Assembly (NCBI GenBank): GCA_035529855.1
Contig: DATKVX010000033.1
Span: 1-32,188, forward strand
Length of the DNA stretch: 32,188 nucleotides
Origin: a bacterium
GTDB lineage: Bacteria > RBG-13-66-14 > B26-G2 > WVWN01
Direction of reading: 5' to 3'
The notes beneath the pieces are model-generated. The model was not told the DNA's origin. It saw nothing but the letters and a program-made list of their open reading frames with translations, and did no database searches. Positions 16,719 to 24,487 of the stretch are shown here, one piece after another (positions within the stretch are counted from its first letter, which is position 1; every line of letters starts with the position of its first letter). A program made the position numbers and the translations under genes.

Positions 16719-18687
16719 TTTTATAAAGGCGACCGGGACCGGCGCCGCGGTCGCCGCGGCGGGGGGCCTCGCGCCGCTGCTCGAGGCTTGCACCGGCAAG
16801 GCCAGGCCGATAGGCCGCAAGGTCATCGTCCTCGCCATCGACGGTATGGACCCGAAGCTGGTGCGGCGCTTCGTCGCCCGGGGCGGGATGCCCACCTTCG
16901 CGAAGTTCATCGAGAACAATACCTTTATGCCTTTGGGAACGAGCCTTCCGCCGCAGAGCCCGGTGGCGTGGTCCGACTTCATTACCGGCGCGGGCCCGGG
17001 CGTCCACGGCATCTTCGACTTTATACACCGCGACCCGCACACCCTCTACCCCTTCCTCTCCATTTCGCGGGCGATTCCCCCCTCCCGAACGATAAAGCTC
17101 GGCCGGCTGGTAATACCGCTCTCGGGCGGCAAGGTCGAAAACCTGCGCCGCGGCCCCTGCCTTTGGGAAATCCTCGCCCGCCACGACGTCCCGGCGACGG
17201 TCTTCAAATGCCCGTCGAACTTCCCGCCGGTGAAGACGGACGCCCGGACGGTATCGGGCCTGGGGACGCCGGACCTCCGCGGCACGTACGGCACTTTCTC
17301 CTACTACACCGACGACCCTCCCGCCGACGCCGACGAGTTCACGGGCGGCGAGTGCTACCCGGTCCGGCTGTGGGACAACACCTTCACCGCGGAGCTGGTC
17401 GGGCCGCCCAATACCTTCCGCGAGGGCTCGCCCCCGGCGAAGCTCCGCTTCACGGTCCACCGCGACCCGTCGCGCGACGTCGCGAAGGTGGCGTGGGACG
17501 GCGACGACGTAGTGCTCCAAAAGGGCGAGTGGAGCGGCTGGCGCCGGGTGCGCTTCAAACTCGCCGGGCCGCTGGCGGACGCCGTGGGTATGGTCCGACT
17601 TTACTTAAAAGAGGTTCGGCCGCATTTTAAGCTCTACGTCTCGCCGGTGAACGTCGACCCGCTCGAGCCGGCGCTGCCCATAAGCACGCCGGGCGACTAC
17701 GCGGCGCAGGTAGCGCGCCGCGCTGGCCGCTACTACACCCAGGGGTTCCCGGAAGAGACCAAAGCCCTGTCGCACGGCGTCTTCGAGGAGGAGGAATACC
17801 TGGCGCAGGCCGGGATCGTCCTGAACGAACGGTTCGCCTGCCTCGACGAAACGCTGGCCGACTTCGACGACGGCTTCTTCTACTTCTACATCTCGAGCAT
17901 CGACCAGAATACCCATATGATGTGGCGGACGATGGACCCCGAACATCCGCTGTATCAACCCGACGCGTCGCCCGAGGTCAAAGGCGCGGTGGAACACTTT
18001 TACCGCGAAATGGACGGCGCGCTGGCGCGCGTCCTCGCGAAGGTGGACGACAAGACGACGTTCTTCATCATCTCGGACCACGGCTTCGCGCCCTTCTACC
18101 GCGAGTTCAACCTCAACACCTGGCTGCTGGACAACGGCTACCTGGTGCTGGCGGACCCGACGCGACGCGCCGAGACCGAGTTCCTGGACAACATCGACTG
18201 GGCACGCACGGTGGCGTACGGCTTCGGCCTGAACGGCCTGTACGTCAACCTCCGCGGCCGCGAGCCGCACGGCATCGTCGAGCCCGGCGACGCCGACGGC
18301 CTCTCCCGCGAGCTAGCCGCCAAACTGGAGGCTTACAACGACGACGAGACCGGCGACCGCGTTATCGTCAAAGCGTACGTAAGTCGCGAGTCGTACCGGG
18401 GGCCGGCGGCGGCCTCGGCGCCGGAGCTCATCGTCGGCTTCGCGCCCGGGTACCGCCTGGCCGACGACTCCGCCGTAGCCGAATTCCCGGAACGGATATG
18501 CAAGGTGCGGGAGGACAAGTGGGCCGCGGACCACTGCGTCGACCCGGGGCACGTCCCCGGCGTGCTGTTCTGCAACAAACCGGTGGCCGCCAAAGCGCCC
18601 GCGCTCAAAGACCTCGCGCCCACGATATTGAAAGAGTTCGGCCTCGCGCCCGCGCCCGAAATGACCGGGCGGCACATACTCGGATAG
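16705..18687 (+). CDS. Alkaline-phosphatase-superfamily phosphodiesterase, Tat lipoprotein
   Basis: A 660-residue exported paralogue. Residues 1-29 form a twin-arginine signal (KRRDFIKATG) ending in a lipobox-like LLEAC (Cys29), so it is likely folded before export and lipid-anchored outside. Catalytic motifs are Asp46 in VLAIDGMDP, Ser85 in PPQSPVAWSDFITG, IDQNTHMMWR (a variant of the DRxQH motif), ISDHGFAPF and AADHCVD. It shares the cap-domain insert with the previous protein. The start ATG overlaps the previous gene by 14 nt, indicating translational coupling. With the two preceding genes it covers cytoplasm, membrane and outer face with the same chemistry. Confidence 0.88.
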
Positions 18688-18703
18688 GAGTCGCCGAGTG
18701 CCT

Positions 18704-18735
18704 GGAGGTGCCGTCAGTTGTTTCCAACTGACGGC
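18704..18735 (+). promoter_or_regulatory. Intra-operon RNA hairpin 1, preceded by GGAGGT
   Basis: GGAGGT (18704-18709) is followed at once by a perfect 11-bp stem, GCCGTCAGTTG / CAACTGACGGC (18710-18735), with loop TTTC. No T-run follows, so it is not an intrinsic terminator. It matches hairpin 2 with paired base changes. Confidence 0.8.
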
Positions 18736-18757
18736 GGCGGTTCGGAGAAGAGGATGC

Positions 18758-18788
18758 GGAGGTTGCGTCGGTTGGTAACAACCGACGC
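18758..18788 (+). promoter_or_regulatory. Intra-operon RNA hairpin 2, preceded by GGAGGT
   Basis: GGAGGT (18758-18763), one base, then a perfect 10-bp stem GCGTCGGTTG / CAACCGACGC (18765-18788) capped by GTAA, a GNRA tetraloop. The true ribosome site GGAGGT (18798-18803) of the RHH-like gene comes right after. Two stem positions differ from hairpin 1, and both partners changed together. Confidence 0.8.
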
Positions 18789-18806
18789 CACAAATACGGA
18801 GGTAAT

Positions 18807-18995
18807 ATGGCGAAAATAAAATTGGACGGCGAGCTGTGGGACCGGGTCAAGAAGGTGGCCGAGACGGCGGGCTACGCTACGCCGGAGGAGTTCGTGACCC
18901 ACGTTATCGAGAAGGAGCTTTCGGCGCTCGAGGGCGGCGCCGAGGACGAGGAAGAAATTAAAAAGAGGCTTCAGGGCCTGGGATACATCTCGTAA
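18807..18995 (+). CDS. Small RHH/CopG-like protein with C-terminal LGY motif
   Basis: A 62-residue protein. The first 45 residues (KIKLDGELWDRVKKVAETAG, then a second helix) fit a ribbon-helix-helix fold, which normally dimerises and binds DNA or partner proteins. The acidic C-terminus ends in EEEIKKRLQGLGYIS, a tail that also closes the APS kinase of this window ([14 protein letters not shown]). It has a strong GGAGGT ribosome site directly after the two hairpins. It lies between the phosphodiesterases and a membrane protein. It may be an autoregulator that binds the hairpin region, or an adaptor; both ideas are inference. Confidence 0.75.
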   Translation: MAKIKLDGELWDRVKKVAETAGYATPEEFVTHVIEKELSALEGGAEDEEEIKKRLQGLGYIS

Positions 18996-18998
18996 TAC

Positions 18999-19805
18999 GT
19001 GTGGTACTTTAACCTGGCGTTAACGCGGTTCTTCGACGCGCTGGCCTGGCCGTTCCAACGGTGGCCCGCGGGCGGCCTGCTGTTGATATCGGCGCTGACC
19101 GGCGTCGCGATGCTGCTCGTCTTCAAGGCGACGTCGAACCAGCGCGCCATCCGCCGCACCCGCGACCTCATCCGAGCGCACCTGCTCGCGATGCGGCTCT
19201 TCCGGGACGACGCCCGCGTCGTCGTCGAGAGCCAGAAGAAGGTGCTGCGCACCAACCTGACCTACCTCCGCTACGCCGTCGTGCCCATCGTCTTCATCCT
19301 CCCGATAGTGGTGCTCATAATGGTCCAGCTCAACCTGCGCTACGGCCCGGCGCCGGCGCGGCCGGGCGAGGCCGTGGTCGTGAAGGCGATATTCAACGGC
19401 GCCCTCGACGACGACGTGACGCTCGCGGCGCCGCCCGGGGTCGTCGTCGAGACGCCGGCGCTGCGCGTACCGTACGAGCGCGAGGCCGACTGGCGCGTTA
19501 GGCCTGCGAAACCCGGCACGTACGAATTGTCGTTAAAAACGAAAGACGCGGCGTACGGCAAGGAGTTGGTGGTGGGCGCGGCGGGCGTAGGCCGGGTCAG
19601 CGCGCGGCGCGTCTCGGGGCTCTGGTCGCAGCTGATGAACCCCGGCGAGCGGCCGCTCTCCAGCGACGTGAAGGCGATAGAAGTGAAGTACCCGGACCGC
19701 CGAAATAAACTCTTCGGCCTCGGCGTCCACTGGGTGATAACGTTCTTCGTCGTGTCGCTCGTGGCCGCGTTCGCGCTTAAGGGGGTTTTGAAGACCGAGG
19801 TTTAG
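18999..19805 (+). CDS. Three-TM membrane protein with periplasmic beta domain
   Basis: A 268-residue protein starting at GTG, 3 nt after the previous stop. TM helices lie at about 25-43, 91-111 and 241-261. Between TM1 and TM2 is a strongly basic helical loop (SNQRAIRRTRDLIRAHLL...). Between TM2 and TM3 is a probably extracytoplasmic segment (about 118-200) with the alternating pattern of an Ig-like sandwich. The TM-loop-TM core recalls the Oxa1/EMC3-type insertase superfamily, but I see no decisive motif. Position at the end of the phosphodiesterase run, with tight spacing, suggests a common job at the membrane. Confidence 0.7.
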   Translation: MWYFNLALTRFFDALAWPFQRWPAGGLLLISALTGVAMLLVFKATSNQRAIRRTRDLIRAHLLAMRLFRDDARVVVESQKKVLRTNLTYLRYAVVPIVFILPIVVLIMVQLNLRYGPAPARPGEAVVVKAIFNGALDDDVTLAAPPGVVVETPALRVPYEREADWRVRPAKPGTYELSLKTKDAAYGKELVVGAAGVGRVSARRVSGLWSQLMNPGERPLSSDVKAIEVKYPDRRNKLFGLGVHWVITFFVVSLVAAFALKGVLKTEV

Positions 19806-19817
19806 CGTCGATTGTTT

Positions 19818-19847
19818 ATGACAGCTGGTCGACCGGGATATTATAAT
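19818..19847 (+). promoter_or_regulatory. Promoter of the zinc-ribbon/TPR gene
   Basis: ATGACA (19818-19823), 18-nt spacer, TATAAT (19842-19847). It lies just after the stop of the three-TM gene, so the following gene is a separate unit. Confidence 0.6.
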
Positions 19848-19908
19848 GCGGGGGGCCTGAATCCAGGTCGCCCTTTTCGTATCGCCCCCGCCAAGGAGAT
19901 GCGTACTC

Positions 19909-20769
19909 ATGCCGAAACGTAAAAGTACCACCCCTTCGGGTACGCCGCCGCCGCGGCCTTGTCCCAAATGCGGCGCGGCGCTCGAGCCGCAGGCGGAGGG
20001 CAAGGTGACGTGCGAATACTGCGGCGCCTCGCTCGACGCCGACGGCCCCGGCGAGGGAAAGCCGGCCGACCCGGTGGCGGAGCTGTACGAGCGCGGCCGC
20101 GAGGCGTTCGCGCGCGGCGACTACGCCGCGGCCTACGAAACCTTCGACCGAATAACGGACGAGCATCCCGACGAACACGAGGCCTGGCTCGAGAAAGGGC
20201 TCGCCGGCGCGTACAAGGAGTTGACGGAGGAGGGGCGCGTCGACGCCGACGAGCTGCTGCTTCGGCTCGAGAAGGCGCTCGAGCTCTACCGGGGGGAAGG
20301 CCGCGAGGCGTTCGAGCGGAAGGCCGCCGACCGGCTGGGCGCCGCCGCGCTCGAGCTCTACGACCACGCCATCCAGCGGGGCGCGGACGACGAGGCCAAC
20401 GTCAAAGGCCTCCTCGATTTGCTCTTCTTCTGGGAGACCTCCGGCTCGGACGAGGCCGCCGCCTGGAACGGCATCGTCAGGCTGGCGGAGGAAACGGCCA
20501 CGCCGGAGGGGACGCGGCCTCTCGCGCACGTCGCCGAAAAGTATCAGAAGAAAATCCGCGAAAAAGCCGAAGCCGAGGCCCGGGCCGCAACCGAGGCCGG
20601 GGCGAAGGCCGCGGCCGAAGCGAAGGGCGAAGCGCCCGAGGAAAAGGCGGCCCCGTCGCGCCGCAAATCGGGCCGCACCGCTTTGACCGTGGTCGGAATC
20701 GTCGCCGGCATCGCGGTCCTCTGCGTACTATGTTTCGTAATTTTAGCCGTAATCGTTTCGGTTAGCTAA
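19909..20769 (+). CDS. Zinc-ribbon, TPR-like, tail-anchored membrane protein
   Basis: A 286-residue protein in four parts. A zinc ribbon has two CxxC knuckles (CPKCGAAL about 18-25 and CEYCGASL about 35-42). A TPR-like helical pair follows (YERGREAFARGDYAAAYETF, about 60-79), then further helices with unclear repeats. A charged Ala/Glu/Lys segment of about 60 residues precedes a single C-terminal TM (about 262-284), leaving the bulk in the cytoplasm. It probably serves as a scaffold or adaptor at the inner membrane; the partner is unknown. It has a good AAGGAG ribosome site and its own promoter. Confidence 0.78.
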   Translation: MPKRKSTTPSGTPPPRPCPKCGAALEPQAEGKVTCEYCGASLDADGPGEGKPADPVAELYERGREAFARGDYAAAYETFDRITDEHPDEHEAWLEKGLAGAYKELTEEGRVDADELLLRLEKALELYRGEGREAFERKAADRLGAAALELYDHAIQRGADDEANVKGLLDLLFFWETSGSDEAAAWNGIVRLAEETATPEGTRPLAHVAEKYQKKIREKAEAEARAATEAGAKAAAEAKGEAPEEKAAPSRRKSGRTALTVVGIVAGIAVLCVLCFVILAVIVSVS

Positions 20770-20805
20770 TCGGCAACGAACCTGGCGGGTATACCGCGGA
20801 CTTAT

Positions 20806-20910
20806 ATGGCCGATAAAGTAAACTCTACGCCGGAGGCGGTAGCGGCCCGCTGCCCCAAGTACGGCGGGGCGAAGGGATTAAGGGTCGTACTAGCTCGATT
20901 ATGCTTTTAG
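20806..20910 (+). CDS. Possible 34-codon ORF, degraded zinc-ribbon-like
   Basis: ATG 20806 opens a 34-residue frame containing RCPKYGGAKGLR, which looks like half of a CPxCGG zinc knuckle with the second Cys changed to Tyr. No ribosome site is visible. It follows a gene whose N-terminus is a zinc ribbon, so it may be a decayed duplicate rather than a working gene. Confidence 0.2.
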   Translation: MADKVNSTPEAVAARCPKYGGAKGLRVVLARLCF

Positions 20911-20943
20911 TAACCGGTCAATAGCTTGGAAAGGAGAGGAGAA

Positions 20944-21822
20944 ATGAACAGGTTAATAGCCGTAGGTTGCGCTCTTCTATTCCTTATCGGTTGCGCGGAT
21001 GAGACGCCCACCGAGCCGGCAGAGGAAAAACACCCCGTTTTCCTGGGAAAATGGCTTTGCGACGACCACCCTATGGGCGTCGCGGCCTCTCCCAAAGGCT
21101 TCGTTTACGTTATATATTGGTACCCCGGGCAGGGCGGCGGTTTGGCGTTTTTCAGCCCCACCGGCAACCGCCTGGGCGAATGGGTCGTAACGGGCGATTA
21201 CAGCGTCTATGGGGTAGACGTCGCTCCGAACGGGAACGTCTACGCCACAACCGATTATGAAATAAAGTACTATACGCCCACCGGCAGCCTTCTGGGCGAA
21301 TGGGGCTCGAGGGGGTCGGGCCCAGGCCAGTTCCGCTACGCCGAGAACGTAGCTGTTGCCCCCGGCGGAAACGTATACGTTTTAGACTCGGGTAACGGCC
21401 GCATCCAGTATTTTACCGCGGCCGGCAGTTACCTCGGCGAATGGGGCGGCGTGGCGGAGTGCAGCGGCCTCGCGGTCGCCCCCGACGGCAACGTGTACGT
21501 GACTGCTTCCTATGACGAATGCGTGAAATATTTTACGCCCACCGGGAGCCTGCTCGGCAGCTGGGGCTCCGAAGGAACGGGCGAGGGTCAGTTCAAGTGG
21601 ATTTGGGAAATCGCCGTGAATAAAAGCGGCCGCGTCTTCATCGCCGATAGACGGAACAACCGGATACAGTTCTTCACGTCCACGGGCGAATTCTTGGGGA
21701 AATGGGGCGCGAAAGGCGCTAACGACGGCCAATTCGAACAGCCCTACGGCCTCGCGGTCGCCCCGGACGGAGTAATCTACGTTACGGACGAAGGAACGGA
21801 CCGGGTACAATACTTCAAATAA
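20944..21822 (+). CDS. NHL-repeat beta-propeller lipoprotein
   Basis: A 292-residue lipid-anchored extracytoplasmic protein. The signal peptide ends in the lipobox FLIGC (about residue 18). The rest is a six-bladed NHL-type propeller. Each blade repeats 'V-A-x-x-G-x-V-Y-V ... D-x-G-x-x-R-I-Q-Y-F ... T-x-x-G-S-x-L-G-x-W-G', for example APGGNVYVLDSGNGRIQYF and GRVFIADRRNNRIQFF. The start is ATG 20944, right after AAAGGAGAGGAG; a TTG further upstream lies in that ribosome site. It is monocistronic. The ligand is unknown; such proteins often bind proteins or carbohydrates. Confidence 0.88.
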   Translation: MNRLIAVGCALLFLIGCADETPTEPAEEKHPVFLGKWLCDDHPMGVAASPKGFVYVIYWYPGQGGGLAFFSPTGNRLGEWVVTGDYSVYGVDVAPNGNVYATTDYEIKYYTPTGSLLGEWGSRGSGPGQFRYAENVAVAPGGNVYVLDSGNGRIQYFTAAGSYLGEWGGVAECSGLAVAPDGNVYVTASYDECVKYFTPTGSLLGSWGSEGTGEGQFKWIWEIAVNKSGRVFIADRRNNRIQFFTSTGEFLGKWGAKGANDGQFEQPYGLAVAPDGVIYVTDEGTDRVQYFK

Positions 21823-21966
21823 CGACCCCGCGTCGGCGGTAGCCCGGGTTCGACGCCGAGCCCTCGCGCCGGGGGTTACGCGTAAAGCGGCGGCCGGGAA
21901 AGCCTAAACCCCGGCATCCTTTATCCGGCTACCCGGCCGATGCCGCCGTTCGTCGGGGCGAAATCA

Positions 21967-21993
21967 TTTAAAAAGCCGGCCCGAAGGCCGGCT
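21967..21993 (-). terminator. Intrinsic terminator of the cysC-PHP unit
   Basis: AGCCGGCC CGAA GGCCGGCT (21974-21993). On the minus strand it is followed by TTTTTAAA, directly after the PHP gene stop codon. Confidence 0.8.
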
Positions 21994-22000
21994 ATTATCA

Positions 22001-22879
22001 TTATCGTATCGCCGCGCGTCGTGCCCGGACGCCGAGACGCGCTTTCATACGGGCCACCAGCTCGTAGGGGACCTTAAGGTCGCCGCGGCCAATGCCGAGC
22101 TCTACGCCGGGCTTAGCCGCGCCGTGGAAGTCGGTACCGCCGCCGGCCAACAAGTCGTACTCGTCGACAAGCCGCCTCAGGAACGCGGTATCGGTCGGCA
22201 GGTGGTCGACGTAATAAACCTCGACGCCGTCGAGGCCGGCGCGGGCGAGCTTGAAGACCATACTCTCCAAAATGCGGGGCGGCAGCGCGTAGACGCCGGG
22301 GTGCGCCAGGAAGGCCAGGCCGCCGGCGCCGTGAATCAGCGCAAGGCCCTCTTCCGCGGCGATGCGCCGCCGGCCGACGTACGCCGGCTTGTGGTGGGCG
22401 AGGTACTTGTCGAACGCCTCCTGGAAATCGGCGACGTACCCCTTCTCCACCATTACCTCCGCGATATGGGGCCTGCCGACGGTCCTACCGCCGGCTTTGG
22501 CCGCGATTTCTTCAAGCTCGATGTGCATCCCGAGGTCGGCGAGCTTCGCCAATATTTTGGGGTTGCGGCGCTTGCGGTATTCCCGCACGTCGACGAGCGC
22601 CTCGGTCAGCTCGGCGTTCGTGGGGTCGATGAAGAGGCCCACGACGTGGACGTTGGTGGGCGTGAAATCGCAACTTATCTCCACGCCCGGAATGACCTCC
22701 AGGCCCTGTTGGGCGCCCTCGGCGAACGCCTCGGCGTTGCCGTCCACGCCGTCGTGGTCGGTTACGGCGATCGCCGCCAGGCCGACGTCGACGGCCAACC
22801 ACACGACTTCCGCCGGGGTCAACGAACCGTCCGAAAACGTGGTGTGGACGTGGAGGTCGACGTATTCGCACTCGGCCAT
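22001..22879 (-). CDS. PHP-domain phosphoesterase (RNase AM / pAp phosphatase-like)
   Basis: A 292-residue metal-dependent phosphoesterase of the YciV/TrpH-type PHP family. Motifs are DLHVHTTFSDGSLTP (about 8-22), VTDHDGVDG, VIPGVEIS, FLAHPGVYALPP and GGGTDFHG, which supply the trinuclear metal site. Studied relatives hydrolyse 3',5'-nucleoside bisphosphates such as pAp or trim RNA 5' ends. The ATG overlaps the stop codon of cysC (TGATG); a GTG three bases earlier is an alternative start. Coupling to APS kinase suggests removal of pAp, the by-product of PAPS-dependent sulfation. A terminator follows. Confidence 0.88.
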   Translation of the reverse strand: MAECEYVDLHVHTTFSDGSLTPAEVVWLAVDVGLAAIAVTDHDGVDGNAEAFAEGAQQGLEVIPGVEISCDFTPTNVHVVGLFIDPTNAELTEALVDVREYRKRRNPKILAKLADLGMHIELEEIAAKAGGRTVGRPHIAEVMVEKGYVADFQEAFDKYLAHHKPAYVGRRRIAAEEGLALIHGAGGLAFLAHPGVYALPPRILESMVFKLARAGLDGVEVYYVDHLPTDTAFLRRLVDEYDLLAGGGTDFHGAAKPGVELGIGRGDLKVPYELVARMKARLGVRARRAAIR

Positions 22880-23487
22880 CACATATAACCCAGCGCTTCC
22901 AGGCGCTTGCGGACTTTCTCCTCCTCCTCTTCGGAGTATACTCCCTCCGTACCCGGCGCCGCGAGGTAGCCGAGCTCCTCCAGCTTGGCGATTACTTTGG
23001 CCGCGCTCCCCTCCGGCGTTTCGACGTCGGTGTTACACACGACCTCCGGCGTCGGCGGCTCCTCGTACGGGTCCGAGACGCCGGTGAAGTTCTTTATCTC
23101 GCCCGCGAGCGCTTTCTTGTATAACCCCTTAACGTCGCGCTCCAATAGGACTTCGAGCGGGCACTTACAGAAAACTTCGACGAAGTCGCCGACCAGCTTC
23201 CGGTTCTCGTCGCGTATCGCGCGGTAGGGCGAGATGGCCGCGGCCACGGCGGCGACGCCGTTGCGGCTGAGGATATGGCACACGAAGCCGATGCGGCGTA
23301 TGTTGGTGTCGCGGTCCTCCTTGGAGAAGCCCAGGCCCTTGGAGAGGTTGGTCCGAACGACGTCGCCGTCGAGCACTTCCACCTTGCGGCCGCGACGCCG
23401 GAGTTCCTCTTCGACCAGTTTCGAGACGGTGGTTTTGCCCGCTCCGGACAGGCCGGTGAACCAGACCGTGAATCCTTTCTCTTCCAT
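22879..23487 (-). CDS. cysC: Adenylylsulfate (APS) kinase with LGY tail
   Basis: A 202-residue enzyme that phosphorylates APS at the 3' position to give PAPS. Motifs are the P-loop GLSGAGKTT (about 12-20), [38 protein letters not shown] and [11 protein letters not shown]. The usual C-terminus, AKLEELGYL, is followed by about 28 extra residues ending in [14 protein letters not shown], the same kind of tail as the RHH-like protein at 18807. It has its own extended -10 promoter (23505-23510). The PHP phosphoesterase starts on its stop codon. No sulfurylase or sulfotransferase gene is in the window. Confidence 0.93.
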   Translation of the reverse strand: MEEKGFTVWFTGLSGAGKTTVSKLVEEELRRRGRKVEVLDGDVVRTNLSKGLGFSKEDRDTNIRRIGFVCHILSRNGVAAVAAAISPYRAIRDENRKLVGDFVEVFCKCPLEVLLERDVKGLYKKALAGEIKNFTGVSDPYEEPPTPEVVCNTDVETPEGSAAKVIAKLEELGYLAAPGTEGVYSEEEEEKVRKRLEALGYM

Positions 23488-23504
23488 CCAATACTCCTGT
23501 CTAT

Positions 23505-23512
23505 ATTATAAC
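23505..23512 (-). promoter_or_regulatory. Extended -10 promoter of cysC
   Basis: Minus strand TGTTATAAT, with TATAAT at 23510-23505 and a TG one base upstream. The -35 region is weak. It lies between cysC and the acyl-CoA dehydrogenase stub, so cysC need not depend on the catabolic operon. Confidence 0.55.
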
Positions 23513-23546
23513 ATAAAACCTGTCGGCGATGCCACCGTGTAGCCCC

Positions 23547-23667
23547 GCCGGTGCGTCGGTTACTTCTTTTTCTTAAGCCGTAGAATATTCCGGCTTATGA
23601 CTATTTTCTGGATTTCGCTCGTACCCTCGCCTATTTCGTCGAGCTTGACGTCGCGGTAGATGCGTTC
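23547..23667 (-). pseudogene. Stub of acyl-CoA dehydrogenase 3' end
   Basis: About 121 nt duplicate the last 35 or so codons of the intact gene at 24488. The stub reads ERIYRDVKLDEIGEGTSEIQ on to NILRLKKKK and a stop at 23560. A 41-nt core is identical (23624-23664 versus 24552-24592). Beyond it, toward the stop, the copies differ at many silent sites, and one codon differs (Arg for Gln). A TAA two codons upstream of the homology prevents read-in. The homology continues about 13 nt past the stop codon. It is separated from the intact gene by a MNT/HEPN pair. Confidence 0.9.
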
Positions 23668-23703
23668 TCTTTATCTTCAATTTCCCGTAAGCTGAACTTC
23701 ATT

Positions 23704-24120
23704 TCACCGCCGCTTCGGGGCCTCGATTTTTACGGTTTCCTCAGCCCACTTAACAACACGTTCAACCTCCGCGGTTAACTTCGCCCGGTCTATATCCGGC
23801 GGGGGTTCGTCGTAATCCTCGTAACGGTACTCTACCGCGAATACGGTCAAGAGGCCCGGTTCGGATACCGTCGGCTTATTCTCCACTTTCGCCTTTTTTA
23901 TTATATCTAAAAGGACCGAGACATTATGCGTTAACGGGAATTCTAAGCCCGAAGCCGCAATGACCGCCTTTAACGCCTTCTCGATCGCCGGTTGAGCATG
24001 GAAACCGAAGACGAGGTCATACTCGTCGCGCTCCGACCCGAGCTTTAAAAGGACGCCGTAATCGGCGCGGGCTTTCCGCATCAACGTTTCAATTAGTTTA
24101 CGTCGGCCGCTGCGCGGCAT
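23704..24120 (-). CDS. HEPN-domain protein, toxin partner of the MNT at 24098
   Basis: A 138-residue HEPN protein. Its most typical stretch is FGFHAQPAIEKALKAV (about 40-55), followed by LTHNVSVLL and the C-terminal VEYRYEDYDEPPP block of the classical HEPN family. HEPN proteins of this kind pair with MNT nucleotidyltransferases as toxin-antitoxin systems, the HEPN part usually being an RNase. I do not see a clean RxxxxH catalytic motif, so RNase activity is uncertain. The start overlaps the MNT gene by 23 nt. The pair fills the space between the intact 3' end of an acyl-CoA dehydrogenase gene and its stub. Confidence 0.85.
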   Translation of the reverse strand: MPRSGRRKLIETLMRKARADYGVLLKLGSERDEYDLVFGFHAQPAIEKALKAVIAASGLEFPLTHNVSVLLDIIKKAKVENKPTVSEPGLLTVFAVEYRYEDYDEPPPDIDRAKLTAEVERVVKWAEETVKIEAPKRR

Positions 24121-24463
24121 ATAACGTCACGCCCTCCTCGACGGCCCGGTTGACCAGCGCCCCCCGCACACCGCGGTTTTTCCTTAAATCGTTTTCGGTG
24201 GCTACCACGACATCGGCCGGGACGTGGATATCCGCGAGCGCCTCATAGATTTTAGCCGCCAACGCCCGTCGTGACCTTACGCTTTCAACTACGACCAGCA
24301 GGTCGACGTCGCTTCTCGCGTCGGCGTCGTTTCGGGCCTGCGAGCCGAACAGTATTACGCGGCTAGGGCTTGCCGCTTTGACGACCCGCTCGATAACCTC
24401 CTTAAGGAACTGCGGCGGTTTTCTTTTTCTTATAGTTACCATTCGCTTCACCGTCGGCGCCAT
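24098..24463 (-). CDS. MNT-type minimal nucleotidyltransferase, antitoxin partner
   Basis: A 121-residue member of the DNA polymerase beta-like minimal nucleotidyltransferases. The signature VILFGSQARNDADARSDVDLL (about 38-58) provides the GS motif and the two metal-binding aspartates. In known HEPN/MNT pairs the MNT protein neutralises the HEPN toxin, in some cases by AMPylating it. The first ATG is at 24463, 24 nt after the dehydrogenase stop, with a poor ribosome site; ATG 24442 is an alternative. It is the upstream gene of the inserted pair and is transcribed with the host operon. Confidence 0.88.
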   Translation of the reverse strand: MAPTVKRMVTIRKRKPPQFLKEVIERVVKAASPSRVILFGSQARNDADARSDVDLLVVVESVRSRRALAAKIYEALADIHVPADVVVATENDLRKNRGVRGALVNRAVEEGVTLYAAQRPT

Positions 24464-24487
24464 AACGGAATCCCGCCGGCGCGTCGG

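Noticed and set aside
18710-18788. Intrinsic terminators inside the phosphodiesterase operon
   Set aside because: Neither stem is followed by a T-run, and the next gene has its ribosome site directly after them.
23631-23702. A 23-residue frame starting MKFSLREIEDKEN upstream of the dehydrogenase stub
   Set aside because: It is very short and runs out of frame into the stub. It could be a relic of another cargo gene, but nothing supports expression.
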